A DNA stretch of 29,162 nucleotides, from positions 1-29,162 of the forward strand of contig CAZSSA010000023.1 in the NCBI GenBank assembly GCA_964609375.1, in the 5' to 3' direction. The notes under the pieces are model-generated. The model had not been told where the DNA came from and ran no database searches. It saw only the letters and a list, made by a program, of their open reading frames with translations. A program made the position numbers and the translations under genes. Shown piece by piece: positions 7,826 through 15,655 of the stretch (position 1 is its first letter; every line of letters begins with the position of its first letter). This DNA comes from CAZDUS01 sp964609375 (GTDB lineage: Bacteria > Verrucomicrobiota > Kiritimatiellia > CAIKKV01 > CAITUY01).

Positions 7826-8888
7826 GACGCGAAACGATAAAGGCCATTCGCAGGCTGTTTTCAAAATCGGCATCCGCTTCCAACCCAAGGTCCAATGCCT
7901 GCTGGTAATACTTTTCCGCCGCCACCGGATTCGATGGTTTTATCGTAAGATAAATCTGGGCCATATTGTAATTGGCTTCCGGTGATTTGGGATTCAGCAG
8001 TAATGCCTTTTCCGTAGCCACACGCGCTTCCCCGATCTTCCCCAGTCCCATCCACGCGGTCCCAAGCGTCAACAACGCATCCGCATTCACGGGCTTCTTC
8101 GTATCAAACGGTTTCAGAATGCTGACAGCGATATCAAACTGACCCGCCCGGCACGCCACAACACCCGCAAGCACTTCAAAGTCCTGCCGGTCAGGCATCA
8201 CCTCAATTCCCTCGCGAAGCAAACTCATCGCCTTGTTGTACTGGCTTTCCTGCATGAGTCGCATGGCTTCACCGCGAATCGCCGCCGGCAGCAAAACAAA
8301 CGCATTCGACTTTACCGTATCCTCTCCCTTCTCAAATCGCCGCAGCCGCGTTTCAAGTTTGGCCACCTGCCGGTCCGACACTTGGGCTCGCTTGACGGAC
8401 TCATCGCGTTCACGGCGAACTTGCTCAAGCTCGCGCTCAAGCAGCATCTGTCGCCCGGCCGTGGTGGAGGCGTCCTCCGCCAGCCAGCCCCTGGCCGATT
8501 TGAGTTCCTGCACCAACGTCGCCACTCTCACGGCATTGGTCGCCGTACCCTCTGCGGACTCTGTTGGCGCCACTCCACCCAACGGATCCAACAGGGCAAT
8601 CGCGTTATTACAGTCGGCCACCCGGTACCCCACCATATCCCCATGCCATCCCGGATATTCAACCTGCAGCCTTCCAAACAGGCTTAACGCCGTCTTATAG
8701 CCCGACACCGCATCAGGCACACGCTTCTCCGCCCTGGCCAACTCCGCCTGAACCACCGCGAGGTAAGCCCGCCGGAGAATGGCTTCACCCTCGGGTACAC
8801 TGTTCGTCTGCGCCTGAACCGCCATGACCATGGCAAGTCCGATCCCTACCACGACTCCAATCCATTTCCACATTCGTCCTTTAAACAT
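7803..8888 (-). CDS. Secreted coiled-coil/TPR protein
   Basis: This is a predicted exported scaffold protein of unknown precise role. I chose the ATG at 8888 because an AGGAGG Shine-Dalgarno lies 8 bases upstream and the product then opens with a clean signal peptide (MFKGRMWKWIGVVVGIGLAM, cleavage after VQA). A longer frame to 8987 would hide that peptide internally. After an N-terminal helical domain comes a charged coiled coil (about residues 130-190: LLERELEQVRRERDESVKR). The C-terminal half contains TPR repeats (MSLLREGIEVMPDRQDFEVLAG; ALLTLGTAWMGLGKIGEARVATEKALLLNPKSPEANYNMAQIY). It resembles periplasmic TPR proteins that organise envelope complexes. The 3' end overlaps the regulator gene on the other strand. 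Confidence 0.82.
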   Translation of the reverse strand: MFKGRMWKWIGVVVGIGLAMVMAVQAQTNSVPEGEAILRRAYLAVVQAELARAEKRVPDAVSGYKTALSLFGRLQVEYPGWHGDMVGYRVADCNNAIALLDPLGGVAPTESAEGTATNAVRVATLVQELKSARGWLAEDASTTAGRQMLLERELEQVRRERDESVKRAQVSDRQVAKLETRLRRFEKGEDTVKSNAFVLLPAAIRGEAMRLMQESQYNKAMSLLREGIEVMPDRQDFEVLAGVVACRAGQFDIAVSILKPFDTKKPVNADALLTLGTAWMGLGKIGEARVATEKALLLNPKSPEANYNMAQIYLTIKPSNPVAAEKYYQQALDLGLEADADFENSLRMAFIVSRLKKRVEK

Positions 8889-9065
8889 TCCGGATTCCTC
8901 CTGCTTGAAATACCAGCGGCATTCTCTTCCAATTTCACCAGAACTGCAAGGCGACTGTTCCTGTTGTTTCCTGTCATTCTTTCCCAATACCTCCCCCCTT
9001 TCTCCTTTCGGAAATAATGTTCATCTTGCAAGCTCTTGACCCGTTTTGTTGAGGATCTGTATCTG

Positions 9066-9206
9066 CTCAGGAGGGGAGGGTTCAGGGTTCGGAGTTCAGG
9101 GAAAATCAGGAAAGAATCGGACGTCCAGGATGTCAGCACCCCTTCTCTTGCCCGCTTCCCTTATTGAGTTTCCTGAACCCTGATACTCTGAACCCTGTGA
9201 CCTGAG
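9066..9206. repeat. Long imperfect inverted repeat, possible REP-type element or structured RNA
   Basis: The arms are about 9066-9105 and 9169-9206. The left arm reads CTCAGG, then GGGTTCAGGGTTCGGAGTTC. The right arm carries the complementary CCTGAACCCTGATACTCTGA block and ends in CCTGAG. The stem is broken by a few mismatches and encloses a loop of about 63 bases. A TTGACC (9036-9041) lies 18 bases before TATCTG (9060-9065), so a plus-strand transcript could start at the left arm, and a T7 run occurs at about 9220. The GGGTTCAG unit itself repeats within the arm. No coding frame spans it. It sits in a 592-base gene-free stretch (8889-9480); the rest of that stretch is AT-rich leader to the reductase gene. 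Confidence 0.6.
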
Positions 9207-9354
9207 TAGTTACCTTTATTTTTTTCGAGGTTTTATTCAGCGAAATCAACTTATCAAATTGTAATACGCTAATTATCAACACTTTATGAATATCAGTTAT
9301 TTCAAATGGTCTTCCGATAAAAAAACATAAAATTCTTCACGTTTCTACTTGCTG

Positions 9355-9372
9355 ACCACAAGATGTAGTGGT
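9355..9372 (+). promoter_or_regulatory. NrdR-box-like operator upstream of nrdJ
   Basis: The 18-bp sequence ACCACAAGATGTAGTGGT is an imperfect palindrome (7 of 9 pairs) that fits the core CwAnATnTwG of NrdR boxes. NrdR is the zinc-finger/ATP-cone repressor of bacterial ribonucleotide reductase genes. The site is 109 bases before the nrdJ ATG. A weaker partner, GTAGCATATTTGGTGT at 9398-9413, is centred 42 bp away, close to four helical turns. The nrdR gene is not in the window. Confidence 0.5.
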
Positions 9373-9480
9373 AACGATGTCACCTTGGAACGGGAACGTA
9401 GCATATTTGGTGTCACTTCCTTTATCCGACAAAGCGTTAACATTTTGGCAATACCCAAGATCCCCAATCAGGAGAGCATT

Positions 9481-12342
9481 ATGTCCGAAGCGAATGACAC
9501 GTTGACAGCAGCATCAAAGTCGGTAACCGCCGCCCATTCCGATAAGTCCGGAGCCCACAAGAACGGCCGTAAGGCAACTCCTCGCGCTTCCTCCTCCCAC
9601 AAGGGAATGTCCATCAACCGCCTTTTTGCCGAAAAAGCAGGCGCCCCCTTCGAGGGAATCGAATGGGACCTTCGCACCTCCTCCATCACCGATGACAAGG
9701 GCAAAGTCATCTTCCTCCAGGATAACATCGAGGTTCCCAAGGCATGGTCAATGCTGGCAACCAATATCGTCGCTTCAAAATATTTCTACGGCGGCGCAAA
9801 AGCCAAGGAACGCGAATCGTCAGTCCGCCAACTTGTCCACCGCGTGGCCCGCGCCATCGCCAACTGGGGCCTTAAGGAAGGCTACTTTGCCACCCCGGAA
9901 GACGCCGAGAATTTCTACACCGAACTGGCCTGGTTGTGCATCCATCAGTACGGCTCATTCAACAGCCCTGTGTGGTTCAACGTGGGGCTCCACGAAGCCT
10001 ATGGCGTCACCTCGGAAAGCCGCTCCAGCTTCTACTGGAATTCCGAGTCGGGCCAGATCGAAGCCTCAAAAGACAGCTATAAACACCCTCAGGCGTCCGC
10101 CTGCTTCATCCAGTCGGTAAAAGACACCATGGAGGATATCATGCGCCTCGCCGGCTCGGAGGCCATGCTTTTTAAGTACGGATCCGGCACCGGTACCGAC
10201 CTGAGTACCCTGCGTAGCAGCCGCGAAAAACTCTCCGGCGGCGGCACCCCCTCCGGCCCCCTGAGCTTTATGCGGGTTTTCGATCAGGTCGCCGCCGTCA
10301 TCAAGTCGGGCGGCAAAACCCGCCGCGCCGCCAAAATGCAAAGCCTGAAAATCTCCCACCCGGATATCGTCGAGTTCATCACCGCCAAAACCCAGGAAGA
10401 GAAAAAAGCCTGGGCGTTGATCGACCAGGGCTACGACGGCTCGTTCGGCGGAGAAGCCTACTCCTCCGTCATGTTCCAGAACGCCAACTTCTCCGTCCGC
10501 TTGACCGACGAATTCATGGAAGCCGTTGAAAAGGATAGCGAGTGGCAAACCCGCGCCGTCACCTCCGGCAACGTCGTGGATACCCACCGCGCCCGCGACC
10601 TCATGCGCATGATTGCCGAGGGAACCCACGTCTGCGGCGACCCCGGCGTCCAGTACGACACCACCATCAACAACTGGCACACCTGCATCAATAGCGGACG
10701 CATCAACGCCAGCAACCCCTGCTCGGAATACATGTTTGTCAACGACAGCGCCTGCAATCTGGCCTCGTTAAACCTGATGAAATTCATGGACGCCAACGGC
10801 AAACTGGAAATCGAACGCTTCAATCATGCCGTCCGGATTTTCATCCTTGCCCAGGATATCCTCGTCGATAGCGCCAGTTACCCCAGTGCCGAGATCGCCC
10901 TGAATTCGCACCTCTACCGGCCACTTGGCCTCGGCTACGCCAATCTCGGAGCTGTCCTGATGAGTCTGGGATTGCCCTACGATAGCGATGCCGGCCGCGC
11001 GTTCTCCGCCGTGGTAACCGCCCTGATGACCGGGCACGCCTATGCCGCCTCAGCAGAAATAGCCGCCGCCCGTGGCACCTTCACCGAATTCGGCAAGAAT
11101 CGGGAACCCATGCTTAAAGTCATCGGAATGCACGCCAAGGCGCTGGATAACGTGGATCGCTCGTTGTGCGCCACCGATATCTATGATGCCGCCACCGATG
11201 TCTGGGAAAACGTCGTCCGACTCGGCACAAAGCATGGCTTCCGCAACGCGCAAGTGACACTCCTGGCGCCCACAGGCACGATCGGATTCATGATGGACTG
11301 CGACACCACCGGCGTGGAACCCGATATCGCCCTGATCAAATACAAACAACTCGCCGGCGGCGGCACGATTAAACTGGTCAACCGCACGCTTGAAGCCGGC
11401 CTGCGCCGTCTGGGTTACAACGGCGAAGTTTCGGAAATCCTCCGGTATGTGGATGAGGAAGAAACCATCGAAGGGGCCCCCGGTGTCAAGGAGGAACACC
11501 TGCCGGTGTTCGACTGCGCCTTCAAACCCAAGAAGGGCAGCCGTTGCATCTCCTATCACGCCCATATCGCCATGATGTCCGCCGTCCAGCCTTTCCTCTC
11601 GGGCGCCATCAGTAAAACCATCAATATGCCCAAGGAAGCCACCGTCGAGGAAATCATGCACGCCTACCTCCACGGCTGGAAAATGGGCCTTAAAGCCGTG
11701 GCCATCTACCGCGACGGATCCAAGCGCACCCAACCCCTTAACACCAGCAAGCGGGAAGGCGAAACCCACGGGGGAAAAGCCCTCGTCCCCGGACGCCCCT
11801 TCCGCGCCCGAATGCCCGCCACCCGGCGCTCCATCACCCATAAGTTTGAGATCGGGGGACACGAAGGCTACATGACGGTCGGCTTGTACGACGACGGAAA
11901 GCCGGGCGAAGTTTTTATCACGATGGCCAAGGAAGGCAGTACGGTCGGCGGCATTATGAATGCGTTCGGAACCGCCATTTCACTTTGCCTCCAGTACGGC
12001 GTCCCGCTAAACGCCCTCGTGAGCAAGTTCTCCCACAGCCGATTCGAGCCCAGCGGCTACACAAGCAACCCTGATATCCCGATCGCAAAGTCGCTGGTGG
12101 ATTATATCTTCCGCTGGATGGATATCACGTTCCCCAATGGCGCCGTAAGGGATAATGGCACCGTGGCCACCCTCGAAGCGGCCCCGGCACCCAACACCCC
12201 ATGCGAAGAAGACTCAAAGGATGCCGCCGCGTTCGTCCGCGAGGCCGATGCGCCTGTGTGTGATAGGTGTGGACACATCACCACCCGTAACGGCGCCTGC
12301 TATCGCTGCCACAACTGCGGAAACTCCATGGGCTGCTCATAA
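9481..12342 (+). CDS. nrdJ: Adenosylcobalamin-dependent class II ribonucleotide reductase
   Basis: This enzyme reduces ribonucleotides to deoxyribonucleotides for DNA synthesis using coenzyme B12 instead of oxygen. I chose the ATG at 9481 (AGGAGA 6 bases upstream); the frame stays open to a TTG at 9349 but that extension would cover the NrdR-like box. The 953-residue product shows the class II hallmarks: KYGSGTGTDLS from residue 232, SFMRVFDQVAAVIKSGGKTRRAA, the NPCSE active-site motif near 412-416 (Cys414, Glu416) and TLLAPTGTIGFMMDCDTTGVEPD. The C-terminal 27 residues form a cysteine-rich tail (CDRCG, CYRCHNCG, CS) that probably binds zinc or relays electrons to the active site. An N-terminal low-complexity, Ala/Ser/Lys-rich stretch (about 45 residues) precedes the fold. 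There is no ATP-cone visible and no intein. Confidence 0.96.
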   Translation: MSEANDTLTAASKSVTAAHSDKSGAHKNGRKATPRASSSHKGMSINRLFAEKAGAPFEGIEWDLRTSSITDDKGKVIFLQDNIEVPKAWSMLATNIVASKYFYGGAKAKERESSVRQLVHRVARAIANWGLKEGYFATPEDAENFYTELAWLCIHQYGSFNSPVWFNVGLHEAYGVTSESRSSFYWNSESGQIEASKDSYKHPQASACFIQSVKDTMEDIMRLAGSEAMLFKYGSGTGTDLSTLRSSREKLSGGGTPSGPLSFMRVFDQVAAVIKSGGKTRRAAKMQSLKISHPDIVEFITAKTQEEKKAWALIDQGYDGSFGGEAYSSVMFQNANFSVRLTDEFMEAVEKDSEWQTRAVTSGNVVDTHRARDLMRMIAEGTHVCGDPGVQYDTTINNWHTCINSGRINASNPCSEYMFVNDSACNLASLNLMKFMDANGKLEIERFNHAVRIFILAQDILVDSASYPSAEIALNSHLYRPLGLGYANLGAVLMSLGLPYDSDAGRAFSAVVTALMTGHAYAASAEIAAARGTFTEFGKNREPMLKVIGMHAKALDNVDRSLCATDIYDAATDVWENVVRLGTKHGFRNAQVTLLAPTGTIGFMMDCDTTGVEPDIALIKYKQLAGGGTIKLVNRTLEAGLRRLGYNGEVSEILRYVDEEETIEGAPGVKEEHLPVFDCAFKPKKGSRCISYHAHIAMMSAVQPFLSGAISKTINMPKEATVEEIMHAYLHGWKMGLKAVAIYRDGSKRTQPLNTSKREGETHGGKALVPGRPFRARMPATRRSITHKFEIGGHEGYMTVGLYDDGKPGEVFITMAKEGSTVGGIMNAFGTAISLCLQYGVPLNALVSKFSHSRFEPSGYTSNPDIPIAKSLVDYIFRWMDITFPNGAVRDNGTVATLEAAPAPNTPCEEDSKDAAAFVREADAPVCDRCGHITTRNGACYRCHNCGNSMGCS

Positions 12343-12343
12343 A

Positions 12344-12381
12344 GAGGAAGGCGCCGGGGCTGTGCCCCCGGCGCCTTCCTC
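12344..12381. terminator. Strong bidirectional hairpin between nrdJ and the PQQ gene
   Basis: A perfect 16-bp stem, GAGGAAGGCGCCGGGG (12344-12359) with its complement (12366-12381), encloses a 6-base loop and starts one base after the nrdJ stop. The convergent gene ends 20 bases beyond it. There is no T run on either side, so it may act as a transcript-end stabiliser or a Rho-assisted terminator rather than a classic intrinsic one. Confidence 0.65.
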
Positions 12382-12401
12382 GTCGACCACACAAGACCGG
12401 C

Positions 12402-13592
12402 CTACTGCCCTTTCAAATCCAGACAAATCAACCGACCCTTGTCGTTCCGGCAATAAATCAATCCGTCACACAATGTCGGCACAGTCCAGCAGGTGCCATC
12501 CAGCACCTTCTCTTTCCATAACTCCTTATACTGCACCGGCGTTGCTTCCGCGATCGCCAGCGTTCCCTTGTCCCCCAGCATGAGTAATTTCCCATCGGCT
12601 AATACCATGCTCGCATAACCAATCCCATTGGATTCCCACTTCACCTCTCCACTCTTGACCTCAACGCACCGAACGTCCCCTTTCCCTGTGTTTCCACTCC
12701 CCCCATACGCATACCCCTCCCGGATAACCGGTGTGCTGAAGTGACTGGCCATGTTCTTGCTTTCCCATAACACAACCGGTTTATCCCCGCTCACGTTCAG
12801 CAACGATCCGCCACGCCCATATCCCGACGTGATAAGAACATTGCCATCCACAACAATCGGATCCGCCGCGTTGACATTATAACTCGTGACCCAGGGATGA
12901 TCCCATCGTTTCCGGCCCGTCATCAGGTCGGTCGCTCCCACCGTCTTGGCCCCAAAGACAATCACTGAACGCTTACCCCCCTCGCCTGTCACTACCGGCG
13001 AAGCATACCCTGAATCCTCAGTGCCGGAATCCCACGTGGTCGCCCCCGTCGCCTTCATCATCGCCAGCCCGCGTGCCCCCACATTCACAAGCAGAAGATC
13101 GCCTTCAATCACCGGTGAACCGGATATGCCCCACGTCGGCAACTTCACGCCCATCTCCGCCTTCAAATCACGCTTCCACCGAAGGGTCCCCTTGCTGCTG
13201 TCCAGACAGAAGACCTGCGCATGGCGACTGATGACATACACGAAGGCATCATCCACCGCCGGCGTACACCGGGGCCCGGCATAGCTACCGGCCTCACAGG
13301 GATATTCGAATTCCCATAACGATTTCCCCGTTTTAGCATCGAGGCAAAGGACAACATCCTTGCCATCCCGGTTGCCCATGGTGTAGAGCTTCCCGCCCTT
13401 GATCGACAATCCCGAGTAGCCCGCACCAACATTCCCCTCCCACACCACCTTGGAAGCGGCACCCGCTTTAAACCAACCTGTCTCCGTGGAAATCCCATCC
13501 CGCATCGGCCCTCGCCAAGCCGGCCAATCCTTCGCCCACCCCTCACCATAAGTCCCAAACGCAACCACTAATGCCAATATTGTTGTCTTCAC
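12402..13592 (-). CDS. Periplasmic PQQ-like beta-propeller protein
   Basis: This is a secreted WD40/PQQ-like beta-propeller protein related to the propellers of BamB and quinoprotein dehydrogenases. The start is a GTG at 13592 with a GGGGAG Shine-Dalgarno 6-7 bases upstream, giving a signal peptide (MKTTILALVVAFGTYGEGWA) directly before DWPAWRGPMRDGIS, an opening very common in Planctomycetes and Verrucomicrobia. Repeated blades follow, each with a GxxxxxxD...G.xxW pattern (LCLDAKTGKSLWEF; FCLDSSKGTLRWKRD; CVEVKSGEVKWES; ICLDLKG). The 396 residues hold about seven blades. I see no catalytic domain, so it is more likely a binding or scaffold protein than a dehydrogenase; PQQ binding is not established. 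It is monocistronic, convergent with nrdJ and divergent from the next gene. Confidence 0.86.
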   Translation of the reverse strand: MKTTILALVVAFGTYGEGWAKDWPAWRGPMRDGISTETGWFKAGAASKVVWEGNVGAGYSGLSIKGGKLYTMGNRDGKDVVLCLDAKTGKSLWEFEYPCEAGSYAGPRCTPAVDDAFVYVISRHAQVFCLDSSKGTLRWKRDLKAEMGVKLPTWGISGSPVIEGDLLLVNVGARGLAMMKATGATTWDSGTEDSGYASPVVTGEGGKRSVIVFGAKTVGATDLMTGRKRWDHPWVTSYNVNAADPIVVDGNVLITSGYGRGGSLLNVSGDKPVVLWESKNMASHFSTPVIREGYAYGGSGNTGKGDVRCVEVKSGEVKWESNGIGYASMVLADGKLLMLGDKGTLAIAEATPVQYKELWKEKVLDGTCWTVPTLCDGLIYCRNDKGRLICLDLKGQ

Positions 13593-13646
13593 GATGATCT
13601 CCCCTGAACTTTTCTTACACCCAAACCGTAATCTCCTAACAGCCTG

Positions 13647-13663
13647 GCGTCCCTGTTGGACGC
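13647..13663. promoter_or_regulatory. Small inverted repeat in the PQQ/RACo divergent region
   Basis: GCGTCC (13647-13652) and GGACGC (13658-13663) form a 6-bp dyad with a 5-base spacer midway between the divergent starts at 13592 and 13773. It could be an operator shared by both genes or a small hairpin. No good promoter elements are visible nearby. Confidence 0.25.
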
Positions 13664-13772
13664 GTTCTGTATCGTCAACAAGGCTGAATCTGGCGTTTTG
13701 AAAATGATTACTCAAGGCAAATCCAAACTCCTGTACAACAGCGTCGCTCGTGGTGTACCCTACGTACCCATT

Positions 13773-15632
13773 ATGGAGAAGGAAGTCAAAGTCATCTTCG
13801 AGCCCTCCGGCAGAACCGTTCACGTGCTTCCCGGCACGGTGATCCTGGAAGCCGCCGCCCGCGCGGGGTTCATCCTTCAAACCCCATGCGGGGGAACCGG
13901 AAAATGCGGCAAATGCCTTGTCCTCATCCGCCATGGCCTCTGTCCGCCATCGGAAACGGACGTGGCCACCCTTGGCCTCGAACGGACAACGGAAGGCTTC
14001 CGCTTGGCGTGCCACTCCCGCATCCATGCCCCGTTGACGATCGAGATCCCTGACCGCTCGCTTTTCCAGTCACAACAGCAAATTCTGACCGCCGACTCCG
14101 GTGAACCCATCGATGTGCACCCCAGAGTCCGCAAGCTTTGTGTTCACCTGAAGCCACCATCACAACACGACACAGCCTCCGATGCCGACCGACTGCTGGC
14201 CGCCCTTCCTCCCTGTCAAATGACCCTCGACGCCTTGCGGGCACTTCCCTCCACATTGCGCCAATCTGCCTTCACGGTCACCGGTGTCCTTGTGGACGAC
14301 GAACTCGTCTCTGTCGAGCCGGGCGATACCACCCCCGCCTGCTATGGCATTGCTGTAGATATCGGGAGCACCACCCTGGTGGCAACCTTGGTCGACCTGA
14401 ACACAGGCACCGATGTGGCTGTCGCCGCACGGGTCAACCCCCAAACGTCTTTCGGCGATGACGTCATCACCCGCATTCAGAAGTGCCGCTCCGAAAAAGA
14501 CGGGCTGGCCTGTCTGCAAGGAGCGGTGATTGAAGGCGTCAATCACCTGATCACCGAGTTGGAGCGCAAAACCCACATCAGCGCCAACCATATTTATGAA
14601 ATCGTCTTCGCCGGCAACACCACCATGCAGCAGGTGTTGTGTGGCATCAACCCCTCAGCTCTGGGCGAACTTCCCTTCGTTCCCGCTTTCCGAAGTGCCG
14701 TGGAATCCAAGGCCTCCGAGTTGCGCCTGCATATGGCACATCACGCCAAGGTCTATGTATTCCCCCAAATCGGCAGTTTTGTGGGTGGCGACACCGTGGC
14801 GGGCATCATTGCCACACGTCTGGATCGCGCGGCAAAGCCAAGCCTGCTGGTGGATATCGGCACCAACGGGGAAATAGTCCTTGCCAGTAACGGTCGACTC
14901 TTGGCGACATCAGTGGCCGCCGGTCCCGCCTTCGAGGGGGCCCGCATCCTTAACGGCATGCGCGCCGCACCGGGCGCCATTGAAAAAGTCATTCTGGATG
15001 GCGATGTCCGCTTGAATATCATCGGCAACACCAAACCGGCCGGAATTTGCGGCACGGGACTGATCGACGCCGCCGCAGAGTTACTTCGGGTCGGCATCCT
15101 CGACACCACGGGCCGACTGCTCGCCCCTGCCGAAGCCCCAGCCGACCTTCCTGCCGCCTTACGTGACCGCCTGGTTGAGCAAAACGGAGAAATCAACTTC
15201 CTGCTGGTGCCCGCCAGGGAATCCGCCACAAAGGAACCTTTGTTCCTCTATCAGCGTGATATTCGAGAACTGCAACTGGCCAATGCCGCCATCCGGGCCG
15301 GCATCAATATCCTGCTGCGCACCGCCGGCCTGCAAGCGGCGGATCTCGACACCATTCTCCTCGCAGGAGCCTTCGGGAATTTCATTCGCCGCAACCACGC
15401 CCGCCGGATCGGCATGCTGCCACCCATCCCCTGTCATCGGATTCGGTTTGTCGGCAATACCGCCTCCTTCGGCGCCAAGCGCGCCTTATTATCGATCGAG
15501 GAAAAGGAATACGCCAACAGGGTAGCCCGGTCTACCGAACATGTGGATCTCTCGCTCGATCCTGAATTCCAGATGGAATTCGGATCCGCCATGCTCCTGC
15601 CGGAACACGACCTCGACGAATGCGCGGACTAG
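13773..15632 (+). CDS. RACo-like ferredoxin/ASKHA reductive activator of corrinoid proteins
   Basis: Proteins of this family (RACo, RamA; DUF4445) use ATP and a low-potential electron to return an oxidised corrinoid cofactor from Co(II) to active Co(I). From the ATG at 13773 the protein has 619 residues. A [2Fe-2S] ferredoxin domain comes first, with ligands Cys39, Cys45, Cys48 and Cys80 (C-X5-C-X2-C-X31-C). A linker follows, then an ASKHA ATPase domain with phosphate loops GIAVDIGSTTLVATLVD and LLVDIGTNGEI and the motif GICGTGLIDAAAELL. The start is uncertain: the frame is open to ATG 13704 and TTG 13656, but MEKEVKVIFEPSGR matches where the family begins. No Shine-Dalgarno is visible. No corrinoid protein or methyltransferase lies nearby, so its partner is encoded elsewhere. 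Confidence 0.88.
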   Translation: MEKEVKVIFEPSGRTVHVLPGTVILEAAARAGFILQTPCGGTGKCGKCLVLIRHGLCPPSETDVATLGLERTTEGFRLACHSRIHAPLTIEIPDRSLFQSQQQILTADSGEPIDVHPRVRKLCVHLKPPSQHDTASDADRLLAALPPCQMTLDALRALPSTLRQSAFTVTGVLVDDELVSVEPGDTTPACYGIAVDIGSTTLVATLVDLNTGTDVAVAARVNPQTSFGDDVITRIQKCRSEKDGLACLQGAVIEGVNHLITELERKTHISANHIYEIVFAGNTTMQQVLCGINPSALGELPFVPAFRSAVESKASELRLHMAHHAKVYVFPQIGSFVGGDTVAGIIATRLDRAAKPSLLVDIGTNGEIVLASNGRLLATSVAAGPAFEGARILNGMRAAPGAIEKVILDGDVRLNIIGNTKPAGICGTGLIDAAAELLRVGILDTTGRLLAPAEAPADLPAALRDRLVEQNGEINFLLVPARESATKEPLFLYQRDIRELQLANAAIRAGINILLRTAGLQAADLDTILLAGAFGNFIRRNHARRIGMLPPIPCHRIRFVGNTASFGAKRALLSIEEKEYANRVARSTEHVDLSLDPEFQMEFGSAMLLPEHDLDECAD

Positions 15633-15638
15633 CGCCTG

Positions 15639-15655
15639 TAAGGCGCCCCGCCTTA
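15639..15655. terminator. Compact hairpin between two convergent stop codons
   Basis: TAAGGCG (15639-15645), a CCC loop and CGCCTTA (15649-15655) form a 7-bp perfect hairpin. It includes the stop codon of the exosortase gene and starts 7 bases after the stop of the RACo-like gene. It probably serves both convergent transcripts; there is no T run. Confidence 0.4.

Noticed and set aside
8889..8987. Longer start of the secreted TPR protein at 8987
   Set aside because: It would bury the signal peptide inside the protein; the ATG at 8888 has an AGGAGG at the right distance.
9349..9480. N-terminal extension of nrdJ to a TTG at 9349
   Set aside because: The extension lacks a Shine-Dalgarno, covers the NrdR-like dyad and adds residues not resembling the family; ATG 9481 has AGGAGA at good spacing.
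13593..14027. Longer start of the PQQ protein reaching 14027
   Set aside because: This would run antisense through the RACo-like gene and place the signal peptide internally; the GTG at 13592 has a Shine-Dalgarno.
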